Below are positions 1-5,597 of a stretch of DNA of 6,048 bases, piece by piece. The notes under the pieces were generated by a model. The model was not told the origin of the DNA. It saw nothing but the letters and a program-made list of their open reading frames with translations, and did no database searches. Location: positions 1 through 6,048 of the forward strand of contig JBLNEO010000228.1 in assembly GCA_050262775.1 (NCBI GenBank), given 5' to 3'. The DNA comes from DATHTC01 sp050262775. Its GTDB lineage: Bacteria; Actinomycetota; Thermoleophilia; Gaiellales; Gaiellaceae. Every line of letters starts with the position of its first letter. Position 1 is the stretch's first letter. Both the position numbers and the translations under genes were made by a program.

Positions 1-811
1 CGGCGAGCGCCGGCCCCGGCTCGCCCTCGAGCAGCAGGGAGGGCGCGAGGGTGGCGATCCCCTCCGACACGAGCGACTGGGGTGTGGGCACGAGCACGAG
101 CGTCTCCTCGAGCAGGCCTCGGCCGCGCACGAGCAGGTGCTCCTTGCTGCAGCGCTCCGCGTGGTGGCCGGGATACGTCTCGTGGATCGCCAGGACGAGC
201 AGCTCGATCGCCGACATCGGCAGGTCGCCGTTGACGGAGATCCGGCTCCGGAGGTCGCCGACGTACTCGCAGAACGCCATCCACGGCTCGTCGTGCACGA
301 CCTCCAGGACGACGCCCTCGCCCGCCGGCAGCTCGACCAGGCGACGCGTCCATGCACGCGCCTCCTCGATCGCCGACGCCACCGTCCGCTCGACCTGCTC
401 CGGGGGGACGCGGATCGAGTCTTCCCAGCGTGCGTAGCGCTCGGCCAGCGGCCCCTCGCCGGGAAGCAGCTCCTCGAGTCGCTCGTGCGCGGCCTCGAAG
501 GCGGCCTCGTCGGTGTGGCTCGGCCGCACGCCGTAGCACGCCTCCACCTCGTCGGCGTAGCTGCGGGTCTCACCTGCCAGCACGCCGGCGTAGGTGCGAA
601 GCCCGAGCACCTGGTCGCGCAGCCAACCGTCCTCGAGCTCGTCGAGCAGCGTCTCTGCGGCGCCGACGAGCGTGCGCGGCTCCACGGGCGGCGCCGCGGC
701 GACGGCGACCGCGAGCTCCGGTGCGCCGAAGTAGGCGTCGACGATGCCGTCGACGTGCCGGCCGACCTGGAGCCCCAGCCGGAGGTACCGCTCGACGAGG
801 GGCGCGGTCAC
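1..811 (-). CDS. DUF885-family metallopeptidase-like protein, N-terminal part (C-terminus beyond left edge)
   Basis: Translating the minus strand from GTG at 811 gives 270 open codons to the window edge; the stop lies outside. The start MTAPLVERYLRLGL has no signal peptide, so the protein is probably cytoplasmic. The diagnostic motif is HETYPGHHAE at residues 210-219, an HExxPGHH form of the HExxH zinc-binding motif typical of the DUF885 family. It is followed by SEGIAT with E250, the position of the conserved EGW-type glutamate that probably supplies the third zinc ligand. DUF885 proteins are presumed zinc peptidases; the substrate cannot be read from sequence. The start fits the family's N-terminus and has a TACGCT box 6 nt upstream, suggesting a leaderless message; no good Shine-Dalgarno is seen. 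It is divergently transcribed from the LuxR-type regulator. Family assignment is fairly secure, enzymatic role is inferred. Confidence 0.85.
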   Translation of the reverse strand, partial: MTAPLVERYLRLGLQVGRHVDGIVDAYFGAPELAVAVAAAPPVEPRTLVGAAETLLDELEDGWLRDQVLGLRTYAGVLAGETRSYADEVEACYGVRPSHTDEAAFEAAHERLEELLPGEGPLAERYARWEDSIRVPPEQVERTVASAIEEARAWTRRLVELPAGEGVVLEVVHDEPWMAFCEYVGDLRSRISVNGDLPMSAIELLVLAIHETYPGHHAERCSKEHLLVRGRGLLEETLVLVPTPQSLVSEGIATLAPSLLLEGEPGPALA

Positions 812-817
812 CCGGCG

Positions 818-823
818 AGCGTA
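818..823 (-). promoter_or_regulatory. Putative -10 box (TACGCT) for the DUF885 gene
   Basis: Read on the minus strand, TACGCT lies exactly 6 nt before the GTG start at 811. This matches the TANNNT-N6-start layout of actinobacterial leaderless promoters and the same layout before two plus-strand genes in this window. No convincing -35 hexamer is visible at 17-18 bp. Confidence 0.5.
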
Positions 824-838
824 CGGCTTCCTGCGGCG

Positions 839-851
839 CGAGATCGTCGGC
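839..851 (+). repeat. 13-bp direct repeat, upstream copy
   Basis: CGAGATCGTCGGC occurs here and again at 935-947, just inside the regulator's coding start. The core GAGATCGTCG is also present inverted at 907-916. Three copies of one 10-mer within about 106 bp of a divergent promoter region could be regulatory sites or alternative RNA pairing partners. GATCGTCG-like words are common in this genome, so chance is not excluded. Confidence 0.4.
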
Positions 852-863
852 GCGGCCGGCCGG

Positions 864-883
864 TGTCGGGGCGCGCACCGACA
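864..883. promoter_or_regulatory. Inverted repeat in divergent intergenic region, possible operator
   Basis: TGTCGG (864-869) and CCGACA (878-883) form a perfect 6-bp dyad with an 8-bp spacer. The right arm runs into a perfect 8-bp palindrome, ACAGCTGT (881-888). It lies between two divergent genes, where a shared operator would be expected. A regulator cannot be named. Confidence 0.3.
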
Positions 884-906
884 GCTGTGCCCGGTCGCGG
901 CATCTG

Positions 907-945
907 CGACGATCTCCGCGAGGAGGACCGTGTCCGAGATCGTCG
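907..945 (+). promoter_or_regulatory. Stem-loop enclosing the RBS and GTG start of the LAL regulator gene
   Basis: CGACGATCTC (907-916) and GAGATCGTCG (936-945) are perfectly complementary over 10 bp. The 19-nt loop contains the Shine-Dalgarno AGGAGG (921-926) and the GTG start (930-932). If transcription begins upstream, the message could fold so that the start site is displayed in a loop. The upstream copy of the right arm (840-849) could pair with 907-916 instead, giving two exclusive folds. The pairing is seen in the sequence; a regulatory role is inference. Confidence 0.4.
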
Positions 946-3650
946 GCCGTGAGCAGGAGCTCGACGTCATCCGTTCCTTCGTCGCCGAGCGGGCGGCCGG
1001 AGGCGCCGCCGCGCTCGTGCTCGAGGGCGAGGCGGGAATCGGGAAGTCGATCCTGTGGCGTGCGGGCGTCGAGCATGCACGGGCGCACGGATCGCGCGTG
1101 CTCGTCTCACGACCGGCCGAGGCCGAGGCCGAGCTTGCCCACGTGGGGCTCGGCGATCTGTTCGAGGGCGCTCTCGACGACGTGCTGCCCGCCCTCTCGG
1201 TGCCGAGGCGTCGCGCGCTGGAGGGGGCGCTGCTCCTGAGGGAGGCTTCGGCCGATCGCGTCGACCCGCGCGCGCTCGCCGTTGCCGTCCAGGGAGCACT
1301 GCAGCTTCTCGCCGAGCGCGAGCCGGTGGTGATCGCGGTCGACGACGTGCAGTGGCTCGACGCATCGTCGTCGAGTGCGCTCGCGTTCGCGCTGCGCAGG
1401 CTCGATGCGAGCGACGTCCTGCTGCTGCTCGCTCGGCGCGCCGTCGAGGGAGCGCAGCCGTCGCTCGCCGAGCGCGCGCTCGGCGCCGACCGCGTCGGGC
1501 GGGTGGCGGTCGGGCCGCTCAGCATCGGCGCACTCCATCGGTTCCTTCGCGATCGGCTCGGCAGGCCGTTCGCCCGTCAGACGCTGCTCCGCATCCACGA
1601 GACCTCGGGCGGCAATCCGTTCTTCGCGCTGGAGCTCGCCCGCGCGCTCGGGGTCGGCGCCGACCCGCTGCGGCCGCTCCCGGTTCCGGGCGCGCTCGAC
1701 GAGCTCCTCCGAGCGAGGCTCGCCGGGCTCCCCGTAGCCACGGGCGAGGCGCTGGCGCTCATCTCGGCGGCGGGCACCGCCTCCGCGTCGCTCCTCGAAC
1801 AGGCGGGAGTCGCAGCCGAGGCGCTCGAGCCGGCGGTCCTCGCGTGCGTGATCGAGCGCGAGAGGGAGATGATCCGCTTCACCCACCCGTTGCTGTCGTC
1901 GGTCGTGTACCAGGGCCTCGGCGGGGAGCGCCGCCGTGTTCACGAGCGGCTGGCGGGAGTGGTCGAGGATCCGCTGCTCCGTGCGCGGCACCTCGCGCTG
2001 TCCGTCGAGGCGCCCAGCGCCGAGGTCGCGGAGGTGCTCGATCACGCCGCGACGTCGGCGGCGGAGCGGGGAGCCGCGGCGGTCGCCGCCGAGCTCGCCG
2101 AGCAGGCGCTCCGACTGACACCGCCGGACGACGCCGGCGAGCGTCATCGGCGGGCGCTGGCCGCCGCCCGGGCCCATCGCGTCGCCGGCGAGTGGACGCG
2201 CGCCCGTGCCGTCGTCGTCGACCTGTTGGCCGAGGCGGACGTCGTCGCCGTGCGCGCGGACGCGCTCGTCCTGCTCGCCGAGCTCGAAAGCGTCGACCGC
2301 GCCGTCGACCTCCTGGAGGACGCCCTTCGCGCCGCGGCGGGGCAGCCGGCGCTGCAGGCGGTGATCGAGACCCGGCTCGCGGGCGCGGCGCGCTTCAGGA
2401 AGGGGTTCAGGGCGTCACTCGGGCACGCGCGCGAAGCGCTCGAACTCGCCGAGGGTCTCGACGACGACACGCTTCGCGTCGCCGCGCTCCTGGCGCTCGT
2501 CGAGCTCGGCTCGGCCGTCGGTGACGCCGAGGCGCCCGCGTACGCGGCACGAGCGCACGAGCTGGCCGTCGCGCTCGGCGACGCCGACCTCCTGCACGAG
2601 GCCGACTCGGCCCGTGCGGAGCTGTTCATGCGGCACGGCCGCATCGACACCGCCCGGGCGCTGGTCGAGCGCGTGTTCCGCGAGTCGCGCGAGCGCGACG
2701 AGCCGCGAAGCGCCGATGCGCTCTGGATGCTCTCCTGGATCGAGCTGTACGGCGGACGGTGGCAGCTCGCGGCGGACTACGCGGACCGTGCGCGTGACGT
2801 CGCGGTCCAGTACGGGCTCGAGCTGCCGCAGCACCATCTCCCGATCGCCTGGATCGCCGTCCATCGCGGCCGGCTCGACGAGGCCCGCGAGCACTCCGAG
2901 CAGGCGCTGGCGCTCGCCGAGGAGCAGCTCGGGCTCCACCCGCCCTACCACCTCGCCGTCCTCGGGCTCGTCGCGCTCTGGAGCGGCGACGCGGCCACGG
3001 CGGCCGTCTGGCTCGGTTCGGCGGACGGCAGGGCCGCCGACCTCGGCTGGGGGGAGCCGAGCAACCGACCCTGGAGCGCCGATTACGTCGAAGCGCTGCT
3101 CGAGCTCGGCCGGGTCGACGACGCGGTCCGTGTCCTCGACGTCTGGGAGGCGGACGCGACACGGCTCGGTCGCCGCTCCGTGCTCGCGCACGTGACACGG
3201 TGTCGCGGCGTCGTCGCGGCCGCCCGCGGCGCCGTCGACGAGGCGGCAGCCCTCCTCCAGGAGGCGGTCGCACGGCACGAGGCGGTCGGCGATCGCTTCG
3301 GGCGGGCGCGCGCGCTGCTGGCGCTCGGCGTCGTGCGCCGGCGCGCACGGCAGAAGCGCGCCGCCCGCGAGGCGATCGAGGAGGCGCTCGCCGGCTTCGA
3401 GCAGCTGGGGGCGGCCACGTGGGTCGAGCGGGCGCGCAGCGAGCTCGGGAGCATCGGCGGGCGCACGCGCGAAGCGGGACTGACGGCGGCCGAGCGCCGT
3501 GTCGCCGCCCTCGTCGCCGAAGGCCGGACGAATCGGGAGGTCGCGGCCGCGCTGTTCCTCGGCGAGCGGACGGTTGCCAGTCACCTGACCCACATCTACG
3601 CCAAGCTCGACGTCCGCTCGCGCACCGAGCTCGCCCGCCGCCTGCACTGA
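930..3650 (+). CDS. LAL-type LuxR-family transcriptional regulator (AAA/NTPase, TPR-like, LuxR HTH)
   Basis: The protein has 906 aa, the usual size of LAL (large ATP-binding LuxR) regulators. It opens with SEIVGREQEL, the typical start of an AAA_16 NTPase domain. Walker A is GEAGIGKS (33-40) and Walker B is VVIAVDDVQWLD (133-144), followed by the family hallmark SGGNPFF (226-232) and RFTHPL (316-321). Residues from about 370 to 840 are Ala/Leu/Glu-rich helical repeats of TPR type, the likely ligand or protein sensing part. The C-terminus (850-906) is a complete LuxR helix-turn-helix with recognition helix ERTVASHLTHIYAKL (879-893). GTG at 930 was chosen because AGGAGG stands just upstream (3 nt, or 6 nt if the overlapping GAGG is used) and homology begins here; the frame stays open upstream to 744 but the extra residues resemble nothing. 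It probably binds DNA in an ATP-dependent way; its target may be the adjacent DUF4242/cupin operon, which is inference. Confidence 0.93.
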   Translation: MSEIVGREQELDVIRSFVAERAAGGAAALVLEGEAGIGKSILWRAGVEHARAHGSRVLVSRPAEAEAELAHVGLGDLFEGALDDVLPALSVPRRRALEGALLLREASADRVDPRALAVAVQGALQLLAEREPVVIAVDDVQWLDASSSSALAFALRRLDASDVLLLLARRAVEGAQPSLAERALGADRVGRVAVGPLSIGALHRFLRDRLGRPFARQTLLRIHETSGGNPFFALELARALGVGADPLRPLPVPGALDELLRARLAGLPVATGEALALISAAGTASASLLEQAGVAAEALEPAVLACVIEREREMIRFTHPLLSSVVYQGLGGERRRVHERLAGVVEDPLLRARHLALSVEAPSAEVAEVLDHAATSAAERGAAAVAAELAEQALRLTPPDDAGERHRRALAAARAHRVAGEWTRARAVVVDLLAEADVVAVRADALVLLAELESVDRAVDLLEDALRAAAGQPALQAVIETRLAGAARFRKGFRASLGHAREALELAEGLDDDTLRVAALLALVELGSAVGDAEAPAYAARAHELAVALGDADLLHEADSARAELFMRHGRIDTARALVERVFRESRERDEPRSADALWMLSWIELYGGRWQLAADYADRARDVAVQYGLELPQHHLPIAWIAVHRGRLDEAREHSEQALALAEEQLGLHPPYHLAVLGLVALWSGDAATAAVWLGSADGRAADLGWGEPSNRPWSADYVEALLELGRVDDAVRVLDVWEADATRLGRRSVLAHVTRCRGVVAAARGAVDEAAALLQEAVARHEAVGDRFGRARALLALGVVRRRARQKRAAREAIEEALAGFEQLGAATWVERARSELGSIGGRTREAGLTAAERRVAALVAEGRTNREVAAALFLGERTVASHLTHIYAKLDVRSRTELARRLH

Positions 3651-3657
3651 CCGGCGC

Positions 3658-3670
3658 GTCCCCCCGGGAC
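3658..3670 (+). terminator. Short hairpin after the LAL gene, weak terminator candidate
   Basis: GTCCC (3658-3662) and GGGAC (3666-3670) form a 5-bp GC-rich stem with a 3-nt loop, 7 nt after the stop codon. No T-run follows. It is weak by itself and may only slow read-through toward the DUF4242 operon. Confidence 0.25.
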
Positions 3671-3676
3671 AAAGAT

Positions 3677-3693
3677 TCAGACGTTCTGACGTT
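3677..3693. promoter_or_regulatory. Operator-like repeats upstream of the DUF4242/cupin operon
   Basis: Two overlapping symmetries occur in an unusually AT-rich patch. One is the direct repeat GACGTT at 3680-3685 and 3688-3693 (8-bp period). The other is the inverted repeat TCAGA-CGT-TCTGA at 3677-3689. The patch abuts the putative -35 box (3692-3697), a position suited to an activator or repressor. The neighbouring LAL protein is the obvious candidate ligand, but this is inference. Confidence 0.4.
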
Positions 3694-3720
3694 TCCACCG
3701 CACGGGCGTCGCCGTAGCGT
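3692..3720 (+). promoter_or_regulatory. Putative promoter of the DUF4242/cupin operon
   Basis: TTTCCA (3692-3697, four of six matches to TTGACA) and TAGCGT (3715-3720) are separated by 17 bp. The -10 box ends 7 nt before GTG 3728, so the message may start at or next to the start codon. No Shine-Dalgarno is visible, in keeping with a leaderless mRNA. Confidence 0.5.
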
Positions 3721-3727
3721 CGTGTGC

Positions 3728-4000
3728 GTGCCGAGCTACCTCGTCGAGACCTACCTCAGCCGCAGCCGGATCGCGGATCGCGCCGCACGGGAGCGACGGG
3801 CACGCTCGGCCGCCGCGGAGCTGACGGAGGAACACACGCGCGTCAGCTTCGTGCGCTCCATCCACGTACCCGAGGACGAGATCTGCTTCTTCGTCTTTCG
3901 CGCGGACACGAGTCGCGACGCCGCGCTGGCGGCAGAGCGCGCGGACCTCGCTCCGATCCGCGTGGTCGAGGCGATCTCGTCAGGAGAGGAGAGGCAATGA
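3728..4000 (+). CDS. DUF4242 (SCO4226-like) small protein
   Basis: This 90-aa protein begins MPSYLVETYLSRS and contains VRSIHVPEDEICFFVFRA (about residues 42-59), then a C-terminal IRVVEAI. The pattern (strand with YLVE, central DE-CFxxF strand, terminal VxEAI) and the length fit DUF4242, the family of the Streptomyces nickel-binding protein SCO4226, which has a ferredoxin-like fold. Nickel binding here is not established. GTG at 3728 was preferred over GTG at 3722 because family members start M-P/x-x-YLVE and because the TAGCGT box sits 7 nt upstream. No signal peptide is seen, so it is cytoplasmic. It overlaps the cupin gene by 4 nt (ATGA), so the two are probably co-translated. Confidence 0.78.
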   Translation: MPSYLVETYLSRSRIADRAARERRARSAAAELTEEHTRVSFVRSIHVPEDEICFFVFRADTSRDAALAAERADLAPIRVVEAISSGEERQ

Positions 4001-4509
4001 CGTCGAGATGGCTCTGGGTCGCGCTGCTCGCGATCGTCGCGGCCGCCGCCTACGGAGGGAACGTGCTCGCGACGCCGGGCACCGGCTTCACCGGTTCCAC
4101 GCTCGCGACGGCGACCTTCGGCGAGATCGACTCCCACGTGCACACGGTGCCGGCGGACTGGCAGGAGATCATCAAGACGAAGGGACGCTCCGACCTCTAC
4201 GTCCAGTCCAACGTGTGGGCGGTCGGCGGCAGCACGAGCAGCACGGGCTGGCACACGCATCCCGGCCCGAGCTTCATCATCGTCACGGCCGGCGCGGTGA
4301 CCGTCTACGACGGCGACGACCCGACCTGCTCGCCGCACGTCTACTCGGCAGGCGGGCCGGACAAGGCCTTCGTCGATCCGGGCGGCGGGCACGTGCACGT
4401 CATCCGGAACGAGGGCACCGTCGAAGCGCGAACGATCGCCGTCCAGCTCATCCCGGCAGGAGCCGTCAGGCGTCAGGACGCGCCCGACCCGGGGAACTGT
4501 CCGTTCTAG
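3997..4509 (+). CDS. Exported single-domain cupin protein
   Basis: The protein has 170 aa. Residues 1-25 form a signal peptide: a short positive start, a hydrophobic run from about 5 to 18, and VLA before T26 as a likely cleavage site. Cupin motif 1 is GWHTHPGPSFIIVTAG (84-99) with metal-ligand histidines H86 and H88; the usual glutamate of this motif is absent. Motif 2 is PGGGHVHVIRN (128-138) with H134. One small beta-barrel is expected, probably binding a divalent metal outside the membrane. Cysteines C111 and C168 are the only ones in the chain and could form a disulfide after export. A strong AGGAG Shine-Dalgarno (3987-3991) lies 5 nt before the ATG, which overlaps the stop of the DUF4242 gene. 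Cupins range from enzymes to binding proteins, so no reaction is assigned. Confidence 0.85.
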   Translation: MTSRWLWVALLAIVAAAAYGGNVLATPGTGFTGSTLATATFGEIDSHVHTVPADWQEIIKTKGRSDLYVQSNVWAVGGSTSSTGWHTHPGPSFIIVTAGAVTVYDGDDPTCSPHVYSAGGPDKAFVDPGGGHVHVIRNEGTVEARTIAVQLIPAGAVRRQDAPDPGNCPF

Positions 4510-4522
4510 AGGGCCCGGCGAG

Positions 4523-4550
4523 GAGCGGCGGGGGATCGTCCCTGCCGCTC
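4523..4550 (+). terminator. Strong hairpin ending the DUF4242/cupin operon
   Basis: The left arm (4523-4534, starting GAGCGGC) pairs with the right arm (4539-4550, ending GCCGCTC) over 12 bp, including two G-U pairs, around the 4-nt loop ATCG. It starts 13 nt after the cupin stop codon. There is no T-tract, but stem-only terminators are common in high-GC Actinobacteria. Confidence 0.6.
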
Positions 4551-4572
4551 TCTCGACGGCTGACGCACGCGG

Positions 4573-4601
4573 TGGCGTCGGTGCCGCCTCGACGCTACGG
4601 T
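4573..4601 (+). promoter_or_regulatory. Putative promoter of the cysteine-synthase-remnant/hydrolase pair
   Basis: TACGGT (4596-4601) ends exactly 6 nt before ATG 4608. A GGTGGCG word starts 25 bp before the box (4571), so TGGCGT (4573-4578) occupies the -35 position. The same GGTGGCG-N18-TACGGT-N6-ATG arrangement recurs at 5561-5600. No Shine-Dalgarno is present, suggesting a leaderless message. Confidence 0.5.
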
Positions 4602-4607
4602 CGGCGC

Positions 4608-4811
4608 ATGGCGCGCGCGCGGCACGAGCCGGCGACGATCCTCGACGCGATCGGGACCACGCCGCTCCTCGGGCTGCGCAGCCGTGCATCCGCCAACGGC
4701 GCCGAGCTCCGGCGCCTGGAGGCTCGGCTCGGGCCCGACGCCGTCGTCGTCACGCTCGCCGTCGACACCGCCTTCGAGTACCTGAGCGCTCGTCCGCTGA
4801 GCGATCTGTGA
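4608..4811 (+). pseudogene. Internally deleted cysteine synthase remnant, intact 67-aa frame
   Basis: The frame reads from ATG to TGA without interruption. Residues 11-34 (ILDAIGTTPLLGL then NGAEL) match the N-terminus of cysteine synthase / PLP fold-type II enzymes, normally DAIGNTPLVRL followed by a GAEL-type stretch. Residues 41-67 (LGPDAVVVTL, then YLS) match the C-terminal strand of the same enzymes, normally LGPxxxVVTxxxDxxxxYLS. The roughly 240 residues between them, with the PLP-binding lysine and the SSGNTG-type substrate loop, are absent, so it cannot be a working cysteine synthase. A hairpin with repeated CGGCGCC (4698-4716, codons 31-37) marks the likely junction. The leaderless-type promoter is kept and the stop overlaps the hydrolase start (GTGA), so the short frame may persist as a translated leader. 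The assignment comes from remembered family motifs; a true small protein remains possible. Confidence 0.55.
4698..4716. repeat. Hairpin/direct repeat at the presumed deletion junction
   Basis: GGCGCCG (4698-4704) and CGGCGCC (4710-4716) form a 7-bp stem with loop AGCTC. CGGCGCC is also present as a 7-bp direct repeat (4697-4703 and 4710-4716). It lies where N-terminal and C-terminal cysteine-synthase similarity meet, so it may reflect the deletion event. Confidence 0.35.
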
Positions 4812-5419
4812 CGGTCGACGTCGAGACGCCGTACGGCGTGGCGCGGGCGCACCGGTACCAGACGCCGGAGGCGAGAGCGGGGCTCGTGCTCGGCCACGGC
4901 GCCGGCGGGGGCGTAGGCGCCCCCGATCTCGTCGCCGTCGCCCGCGCGGCGCAGTCCGAACGGCTCGAGGTCGTGCTGGTGGAGCAGCCCTACCGCGTGG
5001 CGGGGCGCCGCTCCCCGCCTCCGGCGCGGCAGCTCGACGCCGCCTGGAGGGCCGTGCTCGAGCGGCTTCGCTCCGACGAGCTCGCCGGGCTGCCGCTCGT
5101 CGTCGGCGGTCGGTCGTCCGGCGCGCGCGTGGCGTGCCGGACCGCGGACGCCACCGGCGCCGTCGCCGTGCTCTGCCTCGCGTTCCCGCTGCAGCCGCCG
5201 CGGCGGGCGGGCGCTCCCGCGGCGACGAGCCGCCTGGAGGAGCTCGACGGCGTCGGCGTCCCGACCCTCGTCGTCCAGGGTGAGCGCGATCCGTTCGGGA
5301 TTCCGCCCGCCGGCCCGCGGCGGACGGTGGCGCTCGTCGCCGGCGACCACAGCCTCAAGGCCGACCTCGGCGCCGTCGCGGCCGTCGCCCGCGAGTGGCT
5401 CGCGGACGTCCTGGCGTGA
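4808..5419 (+). CDS. Alpha/beta hydrolase, KANL3/Tex30 (Abhydrolase_11) type
   Basis: The 203-aa protein shows an alpha/beta hydrolase core in order: LVLGHGAGGG (27-35, oxyanion-loop HGAGG), VEQPYRVAGRRSPPP (58-72), nucleophile elbow GRSSG (101-105) with S103, LCLAFPLQPP (122-131), TLVVQGERDPFG (153-164) with acid D161, and GDHSLK (179-184) with base H181. The triad Ser-Asp-His is complete and the length suits this compact lidless family. The HGAGG, GGRSSG and FPL motifs are those of bacterial KANL3/Tex30-like hydrolases; their substrates are generally unknown. There is no signal peptide, so it is cytoplasmic. GTG 4808 overlaps the preceding stop (GTGA) and has no clear Shine-Dalgarno, so it probably depends on coupling to translation of the upstream 67-aa frame. 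Confidence 0.85.
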   Translation: MTVDVETPYGVARAHRYQTPEARAGLVLGHGAGGGVGAPDLVAVARAAQSERLEVVLVEQPYRVAGRRSPPPARQLDAAWRAVLERLRSDELAGLPLVVGGRSSGARVACRTADATGAVAVLCLAFPLQPPRRAGAPAATSRLEELDGVGVPTLVVQGERDPFGIPPAGPRRTVALVAGDHSLKADLGAVAAVAREWLADVLA

Positions 5420-5447
5420 CTCGGCTCCGACCGGCGTCCCACGCCGC

Positions 5448-5468
5448 GGGCGGCGGCATCCGCCGCTC
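5448..5468 (+). terminator. Hairpin after the hydrolase gene
   Basis: The left arm 5448-5456 and right arm 5460-5468 form a 9-bp GC-rich stem (one G-U pair) around the loop CAT. It lies 28 nt after the hydrolase stop and is followed by CTTG rather than a long T-run. It is a reasonable high-GC terminator candidate. Confidence 0.5.
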
Positions 5469-5510
5469 CTTGCGCGTCGACCACCGCGGTCGCGAGCCTG
5501 GAAGTCGCTG

Positions 5511-5530
5511 CAATCGGCGTCAATCGGCGT
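5511..5530 (+). repeat. Perfect tandem 10-mer CAATCGGCGT x2, possible activator site
   Basis: Two exact, head-to-tail copies of CAATCGGCGT occupy the gap upstream of the membrane-protein gene. The 10-bp period puts both copies on nearly the same DNA face. The distance to the putative -35 position (5563) is 32 bp, a typical place for an activator. No regulator is recognised. Confidence 0.45.
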
Positions 5531-5562
5531 CCCGCGCGGTTCGAGGGCGGTCGCGGGTGTGG

Positions 5563-5591
5563 TGGCGGGTTCGCGCGTCGGCTCGTACGGT
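5563..5591 (+). promoter_or_regulatory. Putative promoter of the small membrane protein gene
   Basis: TACGGT (5586-5591) ends 6 nt before ATG 5598, and TGGCGG (5563-5568) stands 17 bp upstream of it within GGTGGCG. The element positions are identical to those before ATG 4608. No Shine-Dalgarno is present, so a leaderless transcript is likely. Confidence 0.5.
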
Positions 5592-5597
5592 GCGGCC

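Noticed and set aside
744..929. Upstream extension of the LAL regulator frame to position 744
   Set aside because: The extra 62 residues are Arg/Pro-rich, overlap the divergent DUF885 gene and precede a GTG with AGGAGG where family homology begins.
137..952. 271-aa plus-strand open frame over the DUF885 gene
   Set aside because: It is antisense to a gene with a clear HExxPGHH motif, and its translation is low-complexity Arg/Ala/Pro without a domain.
1107..2177. 356-aa minus-strand frame inside the LAL gene
   Set aside because: Long antisense frames are expected in GC-rich DNA; the translation has no recognisable domain and the sense strand clearly codes.
2415..3698. 427-aa minus-strand frame opposite the TPR and HTH part of the LAL gene
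   Set aside because: It mirrors the sense codon pattern and shows no family motif or ribosome binding site.
3722..3730. GTG at 3722 as start of the DUF4242 protein
   Set aside because: It would add two residues (M-C) before the family-typical start and leave only 1 nt after the TA box; GTG 3728 fits better.
4012..4079. Signal peptide region of the cupin as a lipoprotein signal
   Set aside because: There is no cysteine after the hydrophobic stretch; the VLA-T site suits ordinary signal peptidase cleavage.
5511..5530. Tandem repeat as part of a CRISPR array
   Set aside because: Only two adjacent 10-bp copies without spacers, and no cas genes nearby.
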